The notes below the pieces were generated by a model. It searched no databases and was not told where the DNA came from. It was given only the letters and a program-made list of their open reading frames with translations. Below, piece after piece: positions 16,246 to 23,401 of a stretch of 30,454 nucleotides of DNA; the first letter of the stretch is position 1, and every line of letters begins with the position of its first letter. The stretch covers positions 1 to 30,454 of the forward strand of contig JAJRRJ010000128.1 in NCBI GenBank assembly GCA_024279575.1, read 5' to 3'. Made by a program: the position numbers and the translations under genes. The DNA is from Alphaproteobacteria bacterium. GTDB taxonomy: Bacteria; Pseudomonadota; Alphaproteobacteria; Rhizobiales; Devosiaceae.

Positions 16246-16674
16246 CTATTTGGCATACATGCCGAATTTTGCCAGCTCAACCTGCGCCCGCAAATCAATA
16301 TCATCAATAAGCGCTTCCAGATCAGGGTCCGCTTCCTGGCGCGCCCGGGTGACCAGCGCCATTAACCGGTGAAGTCGTCCCTCACTGACATTCCCGACCA
16401 GCAAATCCCGCTTTATTTCCTCAAGCGTATCCAGCAAAGATTGCCCGTGTCGAACGGCATTGCGCTTGCGCTCTGGTCCCGTGTCCACCCCTTGCAAAGC
16501 AAGAATCGCTTCAATTCCAGAACTTGGCGCCACCGGAACCTGCGCTTGCGCCGGGCGACTGGATTGGCTCGTTTCAGGTCGAAAAACAGCGCCCGCTGCC
16601 CCGCTACGCTTGGATTTTGCATTGCGATTGACGTTCGCACGATTGGTCGTTCCATCAATTCGCATCTTAGACAA
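16246..16674 (-). CDS. fliX: FliX, flagellar assembly regulator
   Basis: This 142-residue protein has a basic, disordered N-terminus and a conserved C-terminal part. That part includes GIEAILALQGVDTG, HGQSLLDTLEEIKRDLLVG and IDDIDLRAQVELAKFGMYAK, which match the FliX family. In Caulobacter, FliX couples completion of early flagellar structure to the activity of the sigma-54 activator FlbD, and fliX is divergent from flgI as here. Two CtrA-type boxes and two ftr-like palindromes lie upstream. The flbD gene is not in this window. Confidence 0.88.
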   Translation of the reverse strand: MSKMRIDGTTNRANVNRNAKSKRSGAAGAVFRPETSQSSRPAQAQVPVAPSSGIEAILALQGVDTGPERKRNAVRHGQSLLDTLEEIKRDLLVGNVSEGRLHRLMALVTRARQEADPDLEALIDDIDLRAQVELAKFGMYAK

Positions 16675-16684
16675 CGCCCTATGG

Positions 16685-16699
16685 TTAAAAAATCCTTAC
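16685..16699. promoter_or_regulatory. CtrA-type box 1, fliX/flgI region
   Basis: TTAA-N7-TTAC, in which the minus strand reads TTTAACCAT at one end. It begins only 11 nt from the fliX ATG, too close to be an activating -35 site for fliX. It may repress or fine-tune, or serve the plus strand. Confidence 0.45.
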
Positions 16700-16714
16700 C
16701 GGCAAAATCTGCCG
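16700..16714. promoter_or_regulatory. ftr-like palindrome 1, fliX/flgI region
   Basis: CGGCA-AAATC-TGCCG has perfect five-base arms and is one of the two best copies in the window. It lies between the two CtrA-type boxes and 26-40 nt upstream of the fliX start. The expected -10 region of a fliX promoter driven by CtrA box 2 would fall here, so a bound FlbD could repress fliX while acting as a distant enhancer for flgI. Confidence 0.65.
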
Positions 16715-16721
16715 CCACCCC

Positions 16722-16736
16722 TTAACAATCAGTTAA
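16722..16736 (-). promoter_or_regulatory. CtrA-type box 2, fliX/flgI region
   Basis: TTAA-N7-TTAA (TTAACAATCAGTTAA) is an exact consensus match, 48-62 nt upstream of the fliX ATG. This is nearly the same distance as the flgB box from its gene. It is the likely activating site for fliX. Confidence 0.7.
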
Positions 16737-16742
16737 CAAACT

Positions 16743-16757
16743 CGGCAAAAATTGCTC
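16743..16757. promoter_or_regulatory. ftr-like palindrome 2, fliX/flgI region
   Basis: CGGCA-AAAAT-TGCTC has a complete left arm; the right arm departs from TGCCG at its last two bases. It lies about 140 bp upstream of the start expected from the flgI sigma-54 promoter, a normal enhancer distance. Confidence 0.5.
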
Positions 16758-16864
16758 CCTGCAGTGTTTTTTTACATTAAAAACCCCTCAACCCACCGCT
16801 TCCGAATAAACTTATCCTTTATAATCAATTGATTAGCACGAAAACTCACCACAAGCCGAACAAT

Positions 16865-16880
16865 TGGCACGATTTTCGCA
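16865..16880 (+). promoter_or_regulatory. Sigma-54 (-24/-12) promoter of flgI operon
   Basis: TGGCACG-ATTT-TCGCA has a perfect -24 element and exact GG-N10-GC spacing; the -12 element has one departure from TTGCA. Transcription would start near 16891, leaving a leader of about 75 nt before the flgI ATG. Two ftr-like palindromes lie about 140 and 185 bp upstream. Confidence 0.8.
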
Positions 16881-16966
16881 AAGCTAAAGGCAGTTATATA
16901 TTTTGCACAATTTTTTCATGGGGATGAAAACTGGCTGCAAAACTGAAAATTCGGGGAATATCATCT

Positions 16967-18121
16967 ATGTTGCAAATAACCGGCAGCCGAAAAAAAACTG
17001 AAAGCAAAGCGCTTTTTGCCATGCTTGCTTTCCTGTTTGCCATCTTCACCATCTTAGTGGCGCTCTCTGATGCGCAGGCAGCCAGTGCACGCATCAAAGA
17101 TATTGTAGACATTGAAGGTGTCCGGGAAAATCAGCTCATCGGCTACGGTCTGGTTGTGGGTTTGAATGGAACTGGCGACAGCCTGAACAATTCCCCCTTC
17201 ACCCGCCAAAGCCTCCAGGCCATGCTGGAACGACTGGGCGTAAACACACGCGGGGAAACCATCCGCACCGCCAACATCGCAGCGGTAATAGTCACCGCCA
17301 ACCTCCCCCCTTTTTCAACTCAAGGCTCACGAATAGATGTCAGCGTGGCCGCCCTTGGCGATGCCAGCTCATTACAGGGGGGCACATTGCTGGTGACACC
17401 CCTTCTGGGCGCAGATGGCGAAGTTTATGCCATTTCCCAAGGTTCGGTTCTGATTAACGGCTTTGCCGCACAGGGCGATAGCGCCACCATAATTTCAGGC
17501 GTTCCAACCACAGGAAGAATTTCCTCCGGCGCATTAGTGGAGCGCGAAGTGGCATTTGATCTTGGTGCCCAGCGCTCCTTACGCCTGGCCCTGCGAAACC
17601 CCGACTTCACCACATCGCGACGCCTCGCCTTGTCCATCAATGATTTTATTGGCGCACCTGTCGCAACGCCGGAAAACTCTGCCACCGTGCGCCTCACCCT
17701 GCCCCGCTCTTTCAATGGCAATATTGTCGATCTCATCACTGATATTGAGCAATTGATAATCAACACCGATTTGCCAGCTAAAATTGTTATCGACGAAAAC
17801 TCAGGTATCATTGTCATGGGGAGCAACGTGCGGGTATCAACGGTTGCCGTTGCGCAAAGCAATCTTACGGTGACAATCGCCGAATCTCCGCAAATATCCC
17901 AACCCAACCCCCTGTCACTGGGCGTCACCGCTGAGGTGCCCCGCACTGACCTTGGTGTTGAAATGGCCAATTCAAATCTGGCGCTGGTGCCCGAATCCGT
18001 AACATTGGCGCAACTGGTTGAGGGGCTTAATGCTCTGGGGATAAATCCAAGAGACTTGATTGCCATCCTTCAGGCCATAAAGGCCACCGGCGCACTTCAA
18101 GCAGAAATAGAGGTCCTCTGA
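16967..18121 (+). CDS. flgI: FlgI, P-ring protein
   Basis: This 384-residue protein has a signal peptide (hydrophobic core about residues 16-32, cleavage near AQA-A). The mature N-terminus is ASARIKDIVDIEGVRENQLI, followed by GYGLVVGLNGTGDSLNNSPF, which is highly conserved in FlgI. The C-terminus has SVTLAQLVEGLNALGINPRD and LIAILQAIKATGALQAEIEV. FlgI forms the periplasmic P ring around the rod, helped by FlgA. Its stop overlaps the flgJ start as TGATG, so the two are translationally coupled. Sigma-54 transcription is indicated by the promoter at 16865. Confidence 0.97.
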   Translation: MLQITGSRKKTESKALFAMLAFLFAIFTILVALSDAQAASARIKDIVDIEGVRENQLIGYGLVVGLNGTGDSLNNSPFTRQSLQAMLERLGVNTRGETIRTANIAAVIVTANLPPFSTQGSRIDVSVAALGDASSLQGGTLLVTPLLGADGEVYAISQGSVLINGFAAQGDSATIISGVPTTGRISSGALVEREVAFDLGAQRSLRLALRNPDFTTSRRLALSINDFIGAPVATPENSATVRLTLPRSFNGNIVDLITDIEQLIINTDLPAKIVIDENSGIIVMGSNVRVSTVAVAQSNLTVTIAESPQISQPNPLSLGVTAEVPRTDLGVEMANSNLALVPESVTLAQLVEGLNALGINPRDLIAILQAIKATGALQAEIEVL

Positions 18122-18462
18122 TGCAAACCCTTGCCACAAGCTTTTCATCCGGCGCGCTCGTTGGCGCCGATAAAGTCGAGCAATTTCGCAATCAGGCCAA
18201 GGAGCTGGAATCAGTTTTTCTCAATACACTGCTTTCTGAAATGTTTTCCTCCATCAAAACCGAAGGTGAGTTTGGCGGTGGCTATGCAGAAGAAACATGG
18301 CGTGGCATGCAATCAGAGCAATACGCAGCTTCTCTGGCGCAAAATGGTGGTGTCGGTATTGCCGACCAGATCATGCGCCAGTTGTTAAGCGCACAGGAGA
18401 ACATGCAAAACTCAACATCAGCAAACCCCTATTCAAATACAGATACCAAGGTGAATTCATGA
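18121..18462 (+). CDS. flgJ: FlgJ rod-binding protein, single-domain (CheL-like)
   Basis: This 113-residue protein corresponds to the FlgJ N-terminal rod-binding domain: QAKELESVFLNTLLSEMFSS, GGGYAEETWRGMQSEQYAAS and the ending GVGIADQIMRQLL. The muramidase domain of enterobacterial FlgJ is absent, as in Caulobacter CheL. It probably acts as a rod-capping scaffold, and another enzyme must open the cell wall. It overlaps flgI by one base and the next gene by four (ATGA). Confidence 0.9.
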   Translation: MQTLATSFSSGALVGADKVEQFRNQAKELESVFLNTLLSEMFSSIKTEGEFGGGYAEETWRGMQSEQYAASLAQNGGVGIADQIMRQLLSAQENMQNSTSANPYSNTDTKVNS

Positions 18463-18938
18463 CCGCCAACCATTCCGCAAAATCTCGCATTGCAAACTTA
18501 AGAACCACAGATGCCGGTATTTTGTGCCAGTCAACAAAATCCGCCTTGCAGGATCTGGCAAACATTATGAATCAGGAAACCACATTGCTGCGTAACGGCC
18601 ACTATCTTGAGGCTTCACAACTTAGCGCACAAAAAGCCCGGATTGCTCAGGAATATGTGGGGCTGGCGCGGGTGGTTCAACATCAATCAGATCGTTTGCA
18701 TTCCGAGGCGCCCACGCAATTGCGCAGTTTGCAGGATGAACACGAAAAACTGGCAACGCAAATGGCAGAAAATCTGCGGGTGCTGGCCACAGCCAAAACA
18801 GTCACTCAATCTATCCTTAGCGACGTTGCAGATTCGGTGAGCCGGTCAGAGCGCCCCAACACCTACGCTTCATCAGGCCAGTTAAGCACATCCTCAAACC
18901 CTGCCACCGCCGGCCTTTCCCTAAACAAATCCCTATAG
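18459..18938 (+). CDS. FlgN/FlbY-like flagellar protein
   Basis: The ATG at 18459 overlaps the flgJ stop as ATGA and has AAGGTG 5 nt before it. This gives 159 residues; the frame is open further upstream (18297) only inside flgJ. The protein is helical and polar, without signal or membrane segment. An FlgN-like region (LQDLANIMNQETTLLRNGHY then LEASQLSAQKARIAQEY) is followed by a Ser/Thr-rich tail. FlgN-type proteins are cytoplasmic chaperones for the junction proteins FlgK and FlgL. In Caulobacter the third gene of the flgI-cheL operon is flbY, so position agrees. Assignment rests on the QE-L-L pattern and context. Confidence 0.7.
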   Translation: MTANHSAKSRIANLRTTDAGILCQSTKSALQDLANIMNQETTLLRNGHYLEASQLSAQKARIAQEYVGLARVVQHQSDRLHSEAPTQLRSLQDEHEKLATQMAENLRVLATAKTVTQSILSDVADSVSRSERPNTYASSGQLSTSSNPATAGLSLNKSL

Positions 18939-19040
18939 CAGCGCGCTCAATTTGAGCCAATTTGCACCAGAATACTTTAGCTGATTGCATATGTTTACCC
19001 CGATGATGCCCAACAACAGGCCATCAGTATTGGTATTCAT

Positions 19041-19322
19041 ATGCAAAATCTGGTCTCCCCCGTATCAACGGGACTGCAACGCGAAGAAAAATATCAAAAC
19101 ATTCCCCGCCACCGCTGGGCAAAGTGGCGTGACAAACTGAACGAAGATGCGGGCCAAAAAAGTAGGGGTCAAGAAGCGCACGTCTCAGATACCTGTTCCC
19201 CGCAACCAGCAAAAAACCAGCCCAAACGCAGAAATTTTACGGTTACACCGCCAAATTTCAGTCCGATCCCGGATGTTCAGGCTACCCTTTTATTCAACGC
19301 TGCTTTGTTGAGGGAGCGTTAA
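19041..19322 (+). CDS. Hypothetical small protein upstream of flagellin (doubtful)
   Basis: An open frame of 93 codons begins ATG 19041 and stops at TAA 19322. The product is basic and Pro/Asn/Gln-rich with no membrane segment or recognised domain, and ends in a short hydrophobic helix-like VQATLLFNAALLRER. The Shine-Dalgarno is poor, and codon use is not distinctive. It fills most of the 512-nt gap between the flgN-like gene and flagellin, which is otherwise without genes. It may be a real small protein or part of a long flagellin leader. Confidence 0.35.
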   Translation: MQNLVSPVSTGLQREEKYQNIPRHRWAKWRDKLNEDAGQKSRGQEAHVSDTCSPQPAKNQPKRRNFTVTPPNFSPIPDVQATLLFNAALLRER

Positions 19323-19335
19323 GCATTAACAATTT

Positions 19336-19363
19336 GAACAAAAAACAGCTTAAATTTGTTCAT
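19336..19363 (+). other. Inverted repeat in the flagellin leader
   Basis: TGAACAAA (19336-19343) and TTTGTTCA (19356-19363) form perfect 8-base arms around a 12-nt A/T-rich spacer, 88 nt before the flagellin ATG. It could be an operator or, in RNA, a stem-loop. FlbT in Caulobacter acts on the flagellin mRNA leader, so an RNA role is possible. No sigma-54 promoter with correct spacing and no CtrA or ftr-like site was found in 18939-19450. Confidence 0.45.
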
Positions 19364-19450
19364 AATTCATAAACTTGAGAAGGTCATACTGCCCCCAGGC
19401 CTCAGGAAGAGGTTTGTTTTAGTAATCGGTACGATGAATAGGAGTTCTCA

Positions 19451-20884
19451 ATGTCCGTTACCCTTTCGCACGCAGTGCGCCAAAATCTATTATCTCTGCA
19501 AAACACGTCTGATCTGCTGTCCCAAACTCAAAACCGTCTCTCGACTGGTTTGAAAGTGAACTCAGCTCTTGATGATCCGACAGCGTTTTTCACAGCGTCA
19601 TCTTTGAACAGCCGGGCAAACGATCTGAATCGTCTTCTTGATTCTGATGGGAACGCCGTTCAAACTGTTCGTGCTGCTGACGATGGTATTAAAGCCATTA
19701 CCAAACTGGTTGAATCAGCACAGGCGACAGCCCGTCAGGCTCAGCAAAAACCAGCAGGTTCCGCAACAGCAACCACATTGACCGGTACAGCAACCATTGC
19801 TGATGATACAGCAGCAACACTTACCGGTACTGTAACAACACTGGCAGGTACAGACACCCTGGTCGGCGACCTTGGCTTCACCGCGACCCAAACCGTCACA
19901 ATTACAGATGGTACAGCCACAAACAGTTATACAATTGGTGCAACAGATACGGTTGCTGATCTTATAACCGGACTTAACACTGGTAGTGCCGCTGTCACTG
20001 CATCGCTTAGCGGCGGCGCTCTGGTTATCACTTCTGATAATACAGATGACACAATTACACTGGGCGGTACAGCCAACGGTGATTTCGCTGGAATACTTGG
20101 TCTTAACACAACCGGAGTCGGCCCAACCAATGCTTCTGTTGCGGCGCTGACTGACACATTGTCCATCCAGGTAAACTCAGGAACTGCTGAAACAATCGAC
20201 TTGAGTAGCATTGACACCAAAGCCGATCTGGACACAGCTTTGTCTAACATTACCGGTGTAACTGCCTCAGTAACCGGTGGTAACATCACTCTTGTTGCCG
20301 GATCCGCAGATGATTCCCTCACCATCGCCGGTGGCGACGGAGTTGGCCTGACCAACGGCACAACAGACGCACCGCGCAACGCTGATCGTAACACGCTGCG
20401 TACTGAGTTCAACAACCTGCGCACGCAGATCAACCAGCTGATCACCGATACCAGCTATAATGGTAACAACCTGCTCAATGGCGATAGCCTGTCGGTTATC
20501 TTCAATGAAGATGGTTCCTCCAAGCTGGATATTACCGGTGTGACATTCAACGCTTCTGGCCTTGGTATTTCAGAAGCTGGTACCGATGCGTTCCAGAACA
20601 ACACATCAATTGACGGTATTTTGACCGAACTCTCCTCCGCGATCTCAACTTTGCGTTCGCAGGGCGGAACTTTTGGTTCAAACCTTTCAGTTGTTGAAGT
20701 TCGTCAGGAATTCTCCAAAAACCTGATCAACACTCTTGAAACAGGTGCTGCCAAGCTGACACTGGCCGATTCAAACGAAGAAGCTGCCAACCTGTTGGCA
20801 TTGCAGACACGTCAGGCCCTGTCTTCTCAGGCTCTGTCCCTGGCTTCGCGGGCTGATCAGCAGGTTCTGTCACTGCTTCGGTAG
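19451..20884 (+). CDS. Flagellin with two tandem central modules
   Basis: This is a 477-residue flagellin. The N-terminal D0/D1 part includes VTLSHAVRQNLLSLQNTSDL and RLSTGLKVNSALDDPTAFFT, and the C-terminal D0/D1 part ends QALSLASRADQQVLSLLR. No cysteine is present. Between residues about 100 and 305 lies a Thr/Gly/Ala/Asp-rich insert with two related modules (about 146-206 and 236-296), each running T-x-ADL...L...VTAS-x-x-GG...DD-x-x-x-x-x-GG. They resemble the flagellin hook-IN/DUF1522 type repeats and should form the filament surface. AGGAG precedes the ATG by 8 nt. A strong terminator follows the gene. The neighbouring flbT and flaF are its expected regulators. Typical compact alphaproteobacterial flagellins are about 270-300 aa, so this one is large. 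Confidence 0.95.
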   Translation: MSVTLSHAVRQNLLSLQNTSDLLSQTQNRLSTGLKVNSALDDPTAFFTASSLNSRANDLNRLLDSDGNAVQTVRAADDGIKAITKLVESAQATARQAQQKPAGSATATTLTGTATIADDTAATLTGTVTTLAGTDTLVGDLGFTATQTVTITDGTATNSYTIGATDTVADLITGLNTGSAAVTASLSGGALVITSDNTDDTITLGGTANGDFAGILGLNTTGVGPTNASVAALTDTLSIQVNSGTAETIDLSSIDTKADLDTALSNITGVTASVTGGNITLVAGSADDSLTIAGGDGVGLTNGTTDAPRNADRNTLRTEFNNLRTQINQLITDTSYNGNNLLNGDSLSVIFNEDGSSKLDITGVTFNASGLGISEAGTDAFQNNTSIDGILTELSSAISTLRSQGGTFGSNLSVVEVRQEFSKNLINTLETGAAKLTLADSNEEAANLLALQTRQALSSQALSLASRADQQVLSLLR

Positions 20885-20910
20885 AATTCACAAATCAATA
20901 ATCAATATCA

Positions 20911-20935
20911 GGCGGGCCTTGGCCCGCCTTTTTTT
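20911..20935 (+). terminator. Intrinsic terminator after flagellin
   Basis: GGCGGGCC (20911-20918) pairs with GGCCCGCC (20921-20928) across a two-base gap, followed by seven T. It is a very strong GC stem, 27 nt after the flagellin stop, and isolates the highly expressed gene from flbT. Confidence 0.93.
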
Positions 20936-21043
20936 ATGCCTTCCCCGTTTGTTGCGTTTTCCTCTACCCTCCCCTTCCCCAATTCAGTTCCCTGACGCAT
21001 TATGCAGGCCAAGATTCGTTGCTCTGGTGTGAAGGGACCCCCG

Positions 21044-21478
21044 ATGCCGCTTAAAGTTGAACTCAAACCCAATGAACGCCTCATCATTGGCGCTTCGCTC
21101 ATCACCAACGGCAACCAGCGCGCGCGCCTGTTTATTGAAGGCAAAGAACCTATCCTGAGGCAAAAGGATATCCTCTCCCCCGAATCTGCCGACACACCGG
21201 CAAAGCACGTCTATTTATCAATTCAACTGATGTATCTTCAGGAAGAGGGGAAAACCGATGAGCTGCACGCCAAATATCTTGAATTTGCCAACGACTTCCT
21301 TAAAGCGGCACCTTCCGCCCAATCATTTTTTGATGATATAAATAATGAAATTTTAACCGGCTCCCTTTACAAAGCTCTTAAGGCCACAAAACGACTAATA
21401 ACGTATGAGCAGGAGCTTTTAGGCAGTGCAAAATCAAGCGGCAGCAGCTTACCAACAGGTAGCAAAACAAACAGCTAG
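21044..21478 (+). CDS. flbT: FlbT, flagellin mRNA regulator
   Basis: The ATG at 21044 is preceded by GAAGGGA at 7 nt and yields 144 residues starting MPLKVELKPNERLIIGASLI, the conserved FlbT start. The open frame back to 21002 has no matching residues. Also typical are GNQRARLFIEGKEPILRQKD and VYLSIQLMYLQEEGK. In Caulobacter, FlbT binds the flagellin mRNA leader and promotes its decay until the hook is complete; in other alphaproteobacteria it can be a positive factor. The 3' end overlaps flaF by 53 nt. Confidence 0.95.
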   Translation: MPLKVELKPNERLIIGASLITNGNQRARLFIEGKEPILRQKDILSPESADTPAKHVYLSIQLMYLQEEGKTDELHAKYLEFANDFLKAAPSAQSFFDDINNEILTGSLYKALKATKRLITYEQELLGSAKSSGSSLPTGSKTNS

Positions 21479-21800
21479 TTCCACAGAACGCGAAGCGGAT
21501 CTTTTGGCGCAATCAGCCCAAAGATTGCAAAAAATCCGTTCAGACTGGGACGGGAACTATTCGGACCTCGCCCAGGCCCTGAAATTCACCAACAACCTGT
21601 GGGGAATTCTCCTGGCCGCAGTTGTTCAGGAAGAAAATCCGCTCCCCGATCACATTCGCCAGAACGTCGCCAATCTTGGAATTTTTATTCTTACTCGCAT
21701 AGTTGAAATTCAACTTGAGCCAGCGCCGCAAAAACTTGATGCAATTATCAACATAAATCGCGAACTTGCTGCCGGATTGCGCACAAATCCAGGCAAATAG
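21426..21800 (+). CDS. flaF: FlaF, flagellin synthesis regulator
   Basis: This 124-residue protein starts at GTG 21426 inside the flbT 3' end, with AGGAG 10 nt before it. FlaF family features are AAAAYQQVAKQTASSTEREA near the N-terminus, then FTNNLWGILLAAVVQEENPL and LPDHIRQNVANLGIFI. FlaF works with FlbT: it is needed for flagellin production and secretion in Caulobacter, where FlbT restrains it. The 53-nt overlap suggests fixed co-translation. A terminator follows. Confidence 0.94.
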   Translation: MQNQAAAAYQQVAKQTASSTEREADLLAQSAQRLQKIRSDWDGNYSDLAQALKFTNNLWGILLAAVVQEENPLPDHIRQNVANLGIFILTRIVEIQLEPAPQKLDAIININRELAAGLRTNPGK

Positions 21801-21847
21801 TCGCAAACAGGTAAAAATTTACTGTAAGTTTCACCGTAGAAACACCT

Positions 21848-21880
21848 AAACCCCGCCAATTATGAGCGGGGTTTTATTTT
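21848..21880. terminator. Terminator between convergent flaF and flgL
   Basis: AAACCCCGC (21848-21856) pairs with GCGGGGTTT (21866-21874) across a 9-nt loop, followed on the plus strand by TATTTT. The minus strand has a shorter T run (TTT then AGG), so it should be strong for flaF and weaker for flgL. It lies between the two stops. Confidence 0.88.
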
Positions 21881-21890
21881 GTCTGGCGTG

Positions 21891-23390
21891 TTAGCGCATA
21901 TAGTTCACTAAAGAGAGTTGTGACACAATCGACATGGTTTGATAGCTGGCCTGCAATCTTACCTGAAGAGTTTGAATTCGTATTGCGACCTCTTCCAAAG
22001 ACGCATCTTCCAACCCCGAAATCACAGTTTCCACCTGAGTGGCATAGCCGTTGTTCAGATCCTTGTAGCTCCCCATAGTATTACGCACAACGCCTAGTTC
22101 CATCGCAATAACCTCGACCGAACCGGGGCGATTATTATTGCTTTCAGCCAACCGGTCCATCTGTCGATCCGTCAGCGCATCATATCGTGCCTCAGCCGTC
22201 GTATCCCCAAGGGAAAACGTCTCAACAGCAACCGAAGCCAGGCTGCGCATCAATTCAAGAAACCCCTTTTCATTCCCCTCCACACCATATCCAACACTTG
22301 CCTTGTCGGCAATTCGGGCCGCAACGGATTTGCGCGGATCGCCACTGCTTGACCCTTCATACCAGACGACCGTATCCGTGGGTGTCGCCGCTTGCAGCGC
22401 TGTCGCACTGTTAAACGGGGGACCATCAACCCGTTGAATTGTTTCACCATTTCCATTAAAAAAATTATCCGCCGCTGCAAATACGGACGCTGCATTTAGT
22501 GTGGTTGACGTTTCACCAAGCAATTTATTTTGTAATGCCGCTTCAAAGTTTGCAGCTGTATCATCGTTGGTTGCTCCCACTTGAAACTCCCCCGCAGAAG
22601 GAGTAGCACTCAGCGTTGCGCTGAACTCCAGAGTTTTACTTGACCCATCAGGAAGTGTTAGCGAAACGAATACCTTTTCACCCACATTTGGAGGACTGTT
22701 AAAGGTAATATCCAGCGAAGGCGGGCCCCCGCCAATTGTGCCGGCAGTCACCCCAAGGGAATCTGTTGAAGCACCACTCAGCTTATACCCGAACGGGTGT
22801 GTTCCATCCTCATCAATTGTTACAACATTTGCTGCGCGCGATAATTCCAGACGCCCAAGGCCACTCGCCCCGGCATCCGCCGCCTTACGCTCTGAAACCA
22901 CGGTTCTAAAGCCGTCGCGGCCCCCTTCCCCGTTAAGCAAAACGTCCATGCCTTTAACCGGAGGTTGTTCGGTTCTGTTCCCCGCAAACATATGACGCTC
23001 GGCAAACTTGGTATTCAACAAATTTATCAACTCATCCATATGCGAACGCGCATACCCTTGAGCGGTAGTCAGGTTCACCTGATTTTCGCCGGCAGAATCA
23101 GCGGCGGCAAAACTGCGCACTTCGCTTTCAATCGTATCTACCCGCTGGACAACCAGATCAATCAGATCCAGGCGTGTCCCCACCATGGTGATATTTTCCT
23201 GAAATGAATCAATGCGCGACAACTGATGGCGCAAATCAATACTGGTAGAACGTGTCCCCCCCATATCAGAGAGGGTTTGGGCCTTCTTTCCAGTTGCAAG
23301 TTGTACCTGTAAATCATCAAACGTCTGGCGCATCCGCTCTATATTGTAATAAGAAGAACTGGTTGAAAACATGGATTTATTAACGATCAT
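21891..23390 (-). CDS. flgL: FlgL, hook-filament junction protein
   Basis: This 499-residue protein begins MIVNKSMFSTSSSYYNIERM, preceded by GGGGCGGA, and continues with a flagellin-like coiled N-terminus (VQLATGKKAQTLSDMGGTRS). It ends VRLQASYQTMSIVSQLSLVNYM, typical of FlgL. Enterobacterial FlgL is about 317 aa, so the central part (about residues 140-370) is an enlarged outer domain. FlgL (HAP3) is the adaptor between FlgK and the first flagellin ring. It is the last gene of the flgE-flgK-flgL operon, 11 nt after flgK. Confidence 0.92.
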   Translation of the reverse strand: MIVNKSMFSTSSSYYNIERMRQTFDDLQVQLATGKKAQTLSDMGGTRSTSIDLRHQLSRIDSFQENITMVGTRLDLIDLVVQRVDTIESEVRSFAAADSAGENQVNLTTAQGYARSHMDELINLLNTKFAERHMFAGNRTEQPPVKGMDVLLNGEGGRDGFRTVVSERKAADAGASGLGRLELSRAANVVTIDEDGTHPFGYKLSGASTDSLGVTAGTIGGGPPSLDITFNSPPNVGEKVFVSLTLPDGSSKTLEFSATLSATPSAGEFQVGATNDDTAANFEAALQNKLLGETSTTLNAASVFAAADNFFNGNGETIQRVDGPPFNSATALQAATPTDTVVWYEGSSSGDPRKSVAARIADKASVGYGVEGNEKGFLELMRSLASVAVETFSLGDTTAEARYDALTDRQMDRLAESNNNRPGSVEVIAMELGVVRNTMGSYKDLNNGYATQVETVISGLEDASLEEVAIRIQTLQVRLQASYQTMSIVSQLSLVNYMR

Positions 23391-23401
23391 TATTTCCGCC
23401 C

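Noticed and set aside
19021..19045. Sigma-54-like TTGGTATTCATATGCAAA before the small ORF
   Set aside because: Spacing between GG and GC is 9, and the GC falls inside the ORF start codon region, so it cannot be its promoter.
19117..19140. Half palindrome GGGCAAAG and TGGCGTG-N-ACTG inside the small ORF as ftr and sigma-54 sites for flagellin
   Set aside because: Only one arm matches, and the -12 element lacks GC at the required spacing.
19323..19345. TTAA motifs before flagellin as a CtrA site
   Set aside because: TTAAGCATTAAC has only three bases between halves; the N7 spacing is not met.
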